Both the position numbers and the translations under genes were made by a program. Source: Mycobacterium sp. (lineage in GTDB: Bacteria; Actinomycetota; Actinomycetes; Mycobacteriales; Mycobacteriaceae). From it: a stretch of DNA of 5,241 nt. Under the pieces are notes generated by a model that was not told where the DNA came from, ran no database searches, and worked only from the letters and a program-made list of their open reading frames with translations. Below, piece by piece: positions 1 through 4,960 of the stretch. Location: assembly GCA_023264755.1 (NCBI GenBank), contig JAHFVB010000035.1, forward strand, positions 785-6,025, written 5' to 3'. Each line of letters opens with the position of its first letter. The stretch's first letter is position 1.

Positions 1-165
1 GCTGATCCGGACGCCGGCGGCGGCCGGGGTCAACGCGTCGCCGGCCCGGATGGCCGAGGCGGCGCGTTCGTGGAAACTGCGGTAAGCCGCCATTTCAGCG
101 GCGGCCTCCTCGGCGGACGGGGGCTGAGCCGGCTCGGGTCCGAGTAGCAGGGCGAAGTAGTGCAT
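1..165 (-). CDS. YCII/DGPF-domain family protein, 5' part (runs off left edge)
   Basis: The first 55 codons of a gene read leftwards out of the window. The ATG is at 165-163 and is preceded by a perfect GGAGGT ribosome site (178-173) with a 7-base gap, so the start is secure. The protein opens MHYFALLLGPE and continues with a helical, alanine-rich segment (AEMAAYRSFHERA, then AIRAGDALTP) and GVRIS at the edge. This is the usual N-terminal half of small (about 100-130 aa) YCII-related proteins, in which the DGPF-type motif would follow shortly after the RIS stretch, here outside the window. The family adopts a ferredoxin-like fold. Members are often encoded next to extracytoplasmic-function sigma factors in actinobacteria, but their biochemical role is mostly unknown and no function is claimed. 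It is divergent from the PE-PPE hydrolase gene and has its own likely promoter and palindromic operator. Family assignment rests on recognition of the N-terminal pattern only. Confidence 0.8.
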   Translation of the reverse strand, partial: MHYFALLLGPEPAQPPSAEEAAAEMAAYRSFHERAASAIRAGDALTPAAAGVRIS

Positions 166-205
166 CGGGATTACCTCCGGTCGTGAGCAGGACCCCTTGT
201 CCCAC

Positions 206-233
206 TCTCTACTCGTTCGACGAACGATGCCAA
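206..233 (-). promoter_or_regulatory. Predicted promoter of the YCII gene
   Basis: On the minus strand TTGGCA (233-228) matches a -35 box of the TTGnCA type. TAGAGA (211-206) is a partial -10 box, and the spacer between them is 16 bases. Transcription would start near 199, giving a leader of about 35 bases that contains the GGAGGT site. The -10 match is imperfect, so this is a prediction from spacing and position. Confidence 0.4.
213..227. promoter_or_regulatory. 15-bp perfect palindrome, candidate repressor operator
   Basis: TCGTTCGACGAACGA reads the same on both strands apart from its central base: 7-bp arms around one A. It fills almost all of the spacer between the predicted -35 (233-228) and -10 (211-206) of the minus-strand YCII gene, where a bound dimer would block RNA polymerase. 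The size and symmetry fit a dimeric helix-turn-helix regulator such as a TetR-family repressor, but no regulator gene is visible in the window. It could also affect the divergent hydrolase gene. Confidence 0.45.
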
Positions 234-301
234 GCAAATCCGACAGCGGTCGCTGAGCTTCTCGGAACGGACACGTCATTTTGCGTTCCGAAGGCCACCC
301 G

Positions 302-1843
302 GTGTGGTTTCGTCTACCCGTGCGTAAATCTGTGAAGGCACTGCTCGTCGTTCTCGCCGCCCTGATCGGGTCGGTCGCGCTCACCATCGGGGCAGCCTTC
401 TCGGCGGCCTTCGCCTTCGGTGCCTCGGTGGCGTTGATCGTGCCGGGCACCGGCACGCACAACGTCGACAGCATTCCGGTGTACCGAGGCAACGCCGCCC
501 TCCGGTACATCGACCCGACACTCGGGGACCAAGTCGCCCCGGTGTGCAGTAACGCCCAAGACCCCACGAGCTGCAATACCGTGGGGGTGCCATATCCGGC
601 CACGTTCTTCCCACTGGTCATCTTCAGCGGCTGGTGCCCCGACCTGAAGTGCGATACGTGGAATGAGTCGGTTTCGGCCGGCGTGGAGCAACTCAACACC
701 ACCTTCTACCAGACCTACGACCCCCAAGACCCCAACCAGCAGGTCGTCATCTTCGGCTATTCCCAGGGCGGTGCGGTCGTCTCCCGCGAGTTGTACGCGC
801 TCAACGCGGATCCGTCGATCGACCGCAGCCGAGTCTCGGTCGTCACGATCGGCAACATCAACAACCCGCTGGGTTTGTGGTCGCGACTGAGCTTCCTGCG
901 AAGCATTCCCTTCCTCGACGTCACGTTCGGACCGCAACTGCCGACGGATGGAATCAAGACCACCAATTACTCGTTCGAGTACGACCCGGTCGGTGACGCG
1001 CCGCAGTACTGGGGCAACCCCGTCGCGATGCTCAACGCACTGGCGGCCTTCGAGTACGTCCACGGGTACTACCTGTCGCCCAACGAGAACGGACCGACCG
1101 ACACGCTGCCGTACGGGTACACCGATGCCACTCTGGCGTACGCAATCGCCAATGCCGATCACGTGCAGTACCAGAACGCGACCTTCGTGCTGATCCCGCA
1201 GCAGGGCGCGCTGCCGATGTACCAACCCTTCGTCGACCTCGCGAACGCCACCGGCACGCGGGCGCTCGTCGATCCGGTCATCTCGCTGATCCAGCCGGTG
1301 ACCAAGGTGATCGTCAACCTCGGCTACGACCGCCAAACCAACCCCGGCATCGCACGGACGCTCTCGATCCTTCCGTTCAACCCATTCCAGAACTGGTTCA
1401 CGGTCGGCGAGGACCTCGCCGGAGCGACCGTCGAGGGGGTCACCAACGTCATCGACGGCGTCGACGTGACGAAGCCGCCCACGACGCCGCCGGCCGACTC
1501 GTCGGTGGTCGACTCGAACTCGTCGAACGCGGCGAACCTGGTGGCCAAGCAACAGTCGACCGTCACCGACGCCGCCCCCACCGATAGCGGCACCGGAACT
1601 GCCACCGCCACCACACCGGTCGCAAAGACCAAGGACACCCCCGCCAAGACGACGGTCACCAAGCTCAAGGACGTCTCCAAGGACAAGCCCGTCGCCACCG
1701 CCATCAAGAAGACGGTCGACGAGGTCGGATCCGAGGTGAAGCGAACCGTCGCCAAGGTCCAGGAGGCGGTCACCAAGGCCGTCACCCCGGCCACCCCCAA
1801 GAAGCAGGATTCGTCCGACGCCAAGGCAAAGGATGCCGCCTAG
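302..1843 (+). CDS. Secreted or membrane-anchored PE-PPE-domain serine hydrolase with lysine-rich C-terminal tail
   Basis: A 513-residue protein from GTG 302. After a short basic n-region (R4, R8, K9, K12) comes a long hydrophobic stretch, residues 13-47, which is a signal peptide or N-terminal anchor. AFA at 36-38 and FGA at 39-41 are possible cleavage sites. An alpha/beta-hydrolase domain of the PE-PPE type (Pfam PF08237) follows, to about residue 260. It contains PGTGT near 48-52 as the first-strand loop, GYSQG at 152-156 with nucleophile S154 (codon 761-763), YDPVGD at 227-232 carrying the likely acid, and H254 in EYVHGYY. Four cysteines (82, 91, 112, 117) may form two disulfides, fitting export. 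The family includes esterases/lipases and proposed trehalose-ester-forming enzymes; the substrate here is unknown. There is no N-terminal PE or PPE domain. Residues from about 390 are Thr/Pro/Ser/Ala-rich and then lysine-rich. GTG 302 is chosen because GAAGG (290-294) lies 7 bases upstream; TTG 281 (GGAACGG 10 bases upstream) and GTG 320 remain possible. The gene converges on the methyltransferase cluster. Confidence 0.88.
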   Translation: MWFRLPVRKSVKALLVVLAALIGSVALTIGAAFSAAFAFGASVALIVPGTGTHNVDSIPVYRGNAALRYIDPTLGDQVAPVCSNAQDPTSCNTVGVPYPATFFPLVIFSGWCPDLKCDTWNESVSAGVEQLNTTFYQTYDPQDPNQQVVIFGYSQGGAVVSRELYALNADPSIDRSRVSVVTIGNINNPLGLWSRLSFLRSIPFLDVTFGPQLPTDGIKTTNYSFEYDPVGDAPQYWGNPVAMLNALAAFEYVHGYYLSPNENGPTDTLPYGYTDATLAYAIANADHVQYQNATFVLIPQQGALPMYQPFVDLANATGTRALVDPVISLIQPVTKVIVNLGYDRQTNPGIARTLSILPFNPFQNWFTVGEDLAGATVEGVTNVIDGVDVTKPPTTPPADSSVVDSNSSNAANLVAKQQSTVTDAAPTDSGTGTATATTPVAKTKDTPAKTTVTKLKDVSKDKPVATAIKKTVDEVGSEVKRTVAKVQEAVTKAVTPATPKKQDSSDAKAKDAA

Positions 1844-1865
1844 CCGGACTGCCCAGCCATACACG

Positions 1866-1921
1866 CCAGACGTGAAACGCCCCGGCACTCGCCAATGAGT
1901 GCCGGGGCGTTTCAGGTCTGG
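1866..1921. terminator. Bidirectional hairpin terminator between convergent genes
   Basis: An 18-bp perfect stem (1873-1890 with 1897-1914; core CGCCCCGGCACTC) closes a 6-base loop, gccaat. After one G/G mismatch the pairing resumes for six more pairs (1866-1871 with 1916-1921), giving 24 pairs in all. It lies between the stop of the plus-strand hydrolase (1843) and the stop of the minus-strand methyltransferase (1927), where a terminator working in both directions is expected. There is no long T tract, only TTTC within the stem, which is common among mycobacterial terminators. Confidence 0.87.
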
Positions 1922-1926
1922 TCGGG

Positions 1927-2823
1927 CTAGGCGGCTGCGCCCGGCTTGAGGTACGTGACCAGGCTGACGTCGATGGTCTCGTCGACGAAGTAGTACTGGC
2001 ACCCCGTGAGGTATTTCATGTACCGGTTGTAGTTCTCCTCGTCGGTGGCCGCGATCGCCTCGTCCCTGTGCGATTCGAGCCGGCTCGCCCAGATGCCGAG
2101 CGTCTTGATGTAGTGGTTGCGCAGCGACAGGGTCTCCGGCACCACGAACCCGGCCTTCTCGCCGTGCTCGACCATCATCTTGGTCGTGGGGATCCGGCCG
2201 CCGGGGAAGATTTCGGTGATCATGAACTTCACGAAGCGGGCCAGGTCGAACGTCAGCTTCTTACCGCGCTCGGCCAGTTCGTACGGGTGGTACCCGACGC
2301 TGCTCTGGATCGTCATGCGGCCGTCGTCGGGCATGACGTCGTAACACATCTTGAAGAATTCGTCGTAGCGCTCGAAGCCGAAGTGCTCGAACGCCTCGAT
2401 CGACACGATGCGGTCGACCGGGCTATTGAACTGCTCCCAGCCCTCCAGCCGCACCTCGAACTTGCGTCCGGAGTCGACCTTGCTCAGCAGTTGCTCGCAG
2501 TAGGCCTGCTGGTTCTTGCTCAGCGTCAGCCCGATGACGTTGACGTCGTACTTTTGCATCGCGCGCTGCAGCGTCAGCCCCCAGCCACAGCCGACCTCGA
2601 GCAACGTCATGCCCGGCTTGAGGTCCAGCCTGTCGAGGTGTTGGTCGACGTTGGCGAGCTGCGCCTCGGAGAGGGTGTCGTCGGGGGCCGTGAAGTAGGC
2701 ACAGCTGTACTTGCGCGTCGGGTCTTGAAACACGCCGAAGAAGTCGTCCGACAAGTCGTAGTGCGCCTGGATGTCCTCGAAGTGAGGAGTCATATCCTTC
2801 GTGCCGGTGGAGTAATCAGACAT
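1927..2823 (-). CDS. mmaA4: Hydroxymycolate synthase MmaA4/Hma-type S-adenosylmethionine methyltransferase
   Basis: A 298-residue cytosolic mycolate methyltransferase. By family knowledge MmaA4 (Hma) transfers a methyl group from S-adenosylmethionine to a meromycolate double bond and traps the cation with water. The hydroxylated product is the precursor of keto- and methoxy-mycolates. Visible features: HYDLSDDFF near 21-29, YSCAYF with C41, the SAM-binding motif LLEVGCGWG at 74-82, SIEAFEHFG at 141-149 with E146, EIFPGG at 204-209, HYIKTL with Y238, and TGC at 273-275. Two positions differ from paralogues C and D and match my recollection of M. tuberculosis MmaA4: E143 where they have Gly, and Q173 in TIQSS where they have the His of LLHT. 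The end [12 protein letters not shown] is also MmaA4-like (301 aa in M. tuberculosis). ATG 2823 is preferred over an in-frame GTG at 2874, which adds 17 non-family residues and lacks a ribosome site. The ribosome site before 2823 is weak: AGAG (2832-2829) close by, or GAGGAAAGG 15 bases away. Last gene of the cluster. Confidence 0.9.
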   Translation of the reverse strand: MSDYSTGTKDMTPHFEDIQAHYDLSDDFFGVFQDPTRKYSCAYFTAPDDTLSEAQLANVDQHLDRLDLKPGMTLLEVGCGWGLTLQRAMQKYDVNVIGLTLSKNQQAYCEQLLSKVDSGRKFEVRLEGWEQFNSPVDRIVSIEAFEHFGFERYDEFFKMCYDVMPDDGRMTIQSSVGYHPYELAERGKKLTFDLARFVKFMITEIFPGGRIPTTKMMVEHGEKAGFVVPETLSLRNHYIKTLGIWASRLESHRDEAIAATDEENYNRYMKYLTGCQYYFVDETIDVSLVTYLKPGAAA

Positions 2824-2900
2824 GTTTGCTCTGGTGGGCCTTTCCTCGCGTAACAGCTGCGGGCAGCCGATCACGTAAATGGAGTGCTTGCTGTGAACGC

Positions 2901-2911
2901 ACGCTACGCGG
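2901..2911 (-). promoter_or_regulatory. Candidate -10 promoter box for the mmaA4-like gene
   Basis: On the minus strand CCGCGTAGCGT contains TAGCGT (2906-2901), a TAnnnT-type -10 hexamer, 77 bases before the ATG at 2823. The same 11-base pattern recurs at nearly the same distance before the other two methyltransferase genes. No convincing -35 is seen at 16-19 bases; TTGCCC lies 21 bases upstream. TAGGGT at 2949-2944 is an alternative -10. Confidence 0.42.
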
Positions 2912-2956
2912 CGATGGCTCGCGGCGTGGGCAACTAGCCGTACACCCTAGCGTTCG

Positions 2957-3865
2957 TCATAGGTTGGTCCCTAATTCCCCACTATCGCCCTTGGCAAAAC
3001 CATCGGCCTTGGTCAACGTGAACTGATTCACGTCGGCCTGGCCCAACACGAAGAGGCGCGCACATCCGGTGAGGTAATGCAGGTAGCGCTCGTAGATCTC
3101 CTCGGACTGTATCGCGATCGCGGCCTCCCGATTGGCCTTTAGCGCGTCCGCCCAGATCTGCAACGTCCTGGCGTAGTGCGGCTGCAGCGACTGGGTGCGG
3201 GCCAAGGTGAAGCCCGCGGCGCCGGCCAGTTCGCCAACCATTTCCGTCTTGCACAACTGGCCGCCGGGAAAGATGTCGGTCATCAGGAATTTCACGAATC
3301 GGGCGAGTTCCATGGTTAGCGGCACCCCGTTGGCCCTGGCGTACTCCATCGAAATGCCGCAAATCGTGTGCAACAGCATGACCCCGTCATCGGGCAGCGC
3401 TCGATACGCCATCTTGAAGAAGTCGTCATAGCGGTCGAATCCGAAGTGCTCGAACGCGCCGATGGAGACGATCCGGTCGACGGGCTCGTCGAACTGCTCC
3501 CACCCGCGCAGCAGTACTCGCTTGGAGCGCGGGCTGTCGGACTCGGCGAAGACCTTCTCCACGTGGGCGCATTGGTTCTCGCTGAGCGTCAGTCCGACGA
3601 CGTTGACGTCGTAACGCTCGACCGCCCGCATCATCGTCGAACCCCAGCCGCAACCGATGTCGAGCAGGGTCATCCCCGGTTGCAGGCCCAGCTTGTCCAG
3701 CGAAAGGTCCATCTTCGCGAACTGCGCCTGCTCGAGCGTCATGTCCTCGCGCTCGAAGTACGCGCAGCTGTACGTCTGAGTGGAATCGAGGAACAACCGA
3801 TAGAAATCGTCGGACAGATCGTAGTGCGACTGCACGTCCTCGAAATGGGGGACGAGTTTGCCCAT
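2957..3865 (-). CDS. Cyclopropane/mycolate S-adenosylmethionine methyltransferase (CmaA/MmaA family), C-terminally extended
   Basis: A 302-residue SAM-dependent methyltransferase that should act on unsaturated meromycolate chains, forming a cyclopropane or methyl branch. ATG 3865 has GGAAGG (3879-3874) 8 bases upstream. Features: [11 protein letters not shown] near 11-21, YSCAYF with C34, LLDIGCGWG at 67-75, NVVGLTLSENQ near 88-98, SIGAFEHFG at 134-142 with E139, LLHTI with H166, DIFPGG at 197-202, HYARTL with Y231, and TGC with C268. These correspond one-for-one, offset by one, to the active-site residues known in CmaA1 (C35, E140, H167, Y232, C269), so the enzyme should be active. It is very similar to neighbour D. 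Family members normally end at NQFTLxK; here 16 more residues follow before TGA (ADGFAKGDSGELGTNL). Position suggests mmaA2 or mmaA3, but no MmaA3-specific feature is recognised, so no symbol is given. Product stereochemistry and distal/proximal site preference cannot be read from sequence. Confidence 0.9.
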   Translation of the reverse strand: MGKLVPHFEDVQSHYDLSDDFYRLFLDSTQTYSCAYFEREDMTLEQAQFAKMDLSLDKLGLQPGMTLLDIGCGWGSTMMRAVERYDVNVVGLTLSENQCAHVEKVFAESDSPRSKRVLLRGWEQFDEPVDRIVSIGAFEHFGFDRYDDFFKMAYRALPDDGVMLLHTICGISMEYARANGVPLTMELARFVKFLMTDIFPGGQLCKTEMVGELAGAAGFTLARTQSLQPHYARTLQIWADALKANREAAIAIQSEEIYERYLHYLTGCARLFVLGQADVNQFTLTKADGFAKGDSGELGTNL

Positions 3866-3921
3866 GAGGGCCGCCTTCCAGGGGGTTCGGTCGGCGTCCC
3901 AGGGTCTAGGGGAGTTCGATG

Positions 3922-3939
3922 ACAGCGCGACTGCGCTGT
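3922..3939. repeat. Short hairpin in the leader of methyltransferase C
   Basis: ACAGCGC and GCGCTGT form a perfect 7-bp stem around a 4-base loop (GACT). It lies between the candidate -10 box at 3944-3949 and the start codon at 3865, so it would be close to the 5' end of the leader RNA. It could stabilise the transcript, bind a regulator, or weakly terminate read-through from gene D; none of these is shown. Confidence 0.4.
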
Positions 3940-3943
3940 ATGA

Positions 3944-3954
3944 ATGCTACGCGG
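3944..3954 (-). promoter_or_regulatory. Candidate -10 promoter box for methyltransferase C
   Basis: On the minus strand CCGCGTAGCAT contains TAGCAT (3949-3944), a TAnnnT-type -10 hexamer, 78 bases before the ATG at 3865 and just after the stop of gene D (3965). It is the middle copy of three matching boxes in the cluster. No good -35 is visible; any upstream contact would fall inside the end of gene D. Confidence 0.45.
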
Positions 3955-3964
3955 GACTGCGCAG

Positions 3965-4843
3965 CTACTTGGCCAGAGTGAACTGGTTGACGTCGATGTA
4001 ACCGACCCGGAAGCCGTGCGCGCACCCGGTCAGGTAGTGCATGTACCTGTCGTAGACCTCTTCGGACTGGACCGCGATGGCCTTGTCCCGATTGGCCTCA
4101 AGCGCTGCGGCCCAGGTGTCCAGGGTGCGTGCATAGTGCGGCTGCAACGACTGGGTCCTGGTCAGTTCGAAACCGGCACGCGTCCCGTGCTCACCCACCA
4201 TCTCGATGGTCGGATGGTAACCACCGGGGAAGATCTCCGTGAGGATGAACTTCACGAAGCGGGCCACCGAGAACGTCAACGGCATGCCCCGCTCGGTCAT
4301 CTGCGGAAGCGTCAGTGCCGTGATGGTGTGCAGCAACATGACGCCGTCGTCGGGCAGCGCCCGGTAGGCCATGGCGAAGAACTCGTCCCAGCGGTCCTTG
4401 CCGAAGTGCTCGAAGGCGCCGATGGAGACGATCCGGTCGACGGGCTCGTCGAACTGCTCCCAGCCCTGCAGCAGGATGCGCTTGCTCCGCGGGCTGTCCG
4501 ATGCCGCGAAGACCTGCTCGACGTGGGCCTTCTGATTCTTGCTCAGCGTCAGGCCGATGACGTTGACGTCGTAGCGCTCGATCGCACGCATCATCGTCGA
4601 GCCCCAGCCGCAGCCGACGTCTAGCAGGGTCATGCCTGGCTGGAGCCCGAGCTTGCCGAGCGCCAGGTCGACCTTGGCGAGTTGGGCCTCTTCGAGCGTC
4701 ATGTCGTCGCGCTCGAAATAGGCGCAGCTGTAGGTCTGCGTGGGGTCGAGGAACAGCCGGAAGAAGTCGTCGGACAGGTCGTAGTGGGCCTGTACGTCGG
4801 CGAAGTGCGGCTTCAACGTCGGCTTGCGCGAGGGCTTGTCCAT
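3965..4843 (-). CDS. Cyclopropane/mycolate S-adenosylmethionine methyltransferase (MmaA2/CmaA1-like)
   Basis: A 292-residue mycolic acid methyltransferase, first of the three downstream of lipG. ATG 4843 has GAGGT (4853-4849) 5 bases upstream. The N-terminus MDKPSRKPTLKPHF is basic and 6 residues longer than in C. Motifs: [12 protein letters not shown] near 17-28, YSCAYF with C40, LLDVGCGWG at 73-81 for [14 protein letters not shown] near 94-104, SIGAFEHFG at 140-148 with E145, LLHTI with H172, EIFPGG at 203-208, HYARTL with Y237, TGC with C274, and the standard end YIDVNQFTLAK. All residues expected of a working cyclopropane synthase (equivalents of CmaA1 C35, E140, H167, Y232, C269) are present. 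By recollection it is closest to M. tuberculosis MmaA2 and CmaA1, although it occupies the mmaA1 position next to lipG. MmaA1 in M. tuberculosis lacks the AFEHF pattern, so an MmaA1 (trans-mycolate) role seems less likely. Symbol withheld because the orthology is ambiguous. Confidence 0.92.
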   Translation of the reverse strand: MDKPSRKPTLKPHFADVQAHYDLSDDFFRLFLDPTQTYSCAYFERDDMTLEEAQLAKVDLALGKLGLQPGMTLLDVGCGWGSTMMRAIERYDVNVIGLTLSKNQKAHVEQVFAASDSPRSKRILLQGWEQFDEPVDRIVSIGAFEHFGKDRWDEFFAMAYRALPDDGVMLLHTITALTLPQMTERGMPLTFSVARFVKFILTEIFPGGYHPTIEMVGEHGTRAGFELTRTQSLQPHYARTLDTWAAALEANRDKAIAVQSEEVYDRYMHYLTGCAHGFRVGYIDVNQFTLAK

Positions 4844-4916
4844 AGTGGACCTCTCATGAGCTCAGGGTCTGGGAACGTCGTCGATGACCCGCCCAGCCGC
4901 TGATGATTCACCCACG

Positions 4917-4927
4917 ATGCTACGGGG
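4917..4927 (-). promoter_or_regulatory. Candidate -10 promoter box for methyltransferase D
   Basis: On the minus strand CCCCGTAGCAT contains TAGCAT (4922-4917), 73 bases before the ATG at 4843 and about 33 bases after the lipG stop. It is the third copy of the box found before all three methyltransferase genes. No clear -35 is seen; TTCCGC at 18 bases upstream is a weak candidate. Confidence 0.45.
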
Positions 4928-4960
4928 TGAGCCCGCGGCGCGGAACCTGACTGCCGATGC

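Noticed and set aside
213..228. LexA/SOS box
   Set aside because: Mycobacterial SOS boxes have CGAAC, a four-base spacer, then GTTCG. Here the half-sites are in the opposite order (GTTCG-A-CGAAC), so the spacing and orientation do not fit.
1324..1824. 166-codon open frame on the minus strand opposite the lysine-rich tail
   Set aside because: It mirrors the repetitive Lys/Thr/Ala/Val codons of the sense gene, and no family resemblance is seen.
314..2002. 562-codon open frame on the minus strand opposite the PE-PPE hydrolase gene
   Set aside because: Its product is Arg/Gly/Val/Asp-rich low-complexity sequence with no recognisable fold. It overlaps a gene with clear domain motifs and the terminator hairpin. 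Long antisense frames are common in GC-rich DNA.
2068..2853. 261-codon plus-strand frame opposite the mmaA4-like gene, with similar frames opposite C (3368-3922) and D (3944-4624)
   Set aside because: The three antisense products resemble one another only because the sense genes are paralogues read in the same opposite frame. None resembles a known protein.
2824..2874. Upstream GTG start for the mmaA4-like gene adding 17 residues
   Set aside because: No ribosome site precedes the GTG. The extra residues are not typical of the family, whereas MSDYSTG at the ATG looks like a normal family N-terminus.
2944..2949. TAGGGT on the minus strand as the main -10 of the mmaA4-like gene
   Set aside because: It matches TAnnnT but lies about 120 bases from the start codon and is not repeated before the sister genes; the box at 2906-2901 fits the shared pattern better. 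Kept only as an alternative.
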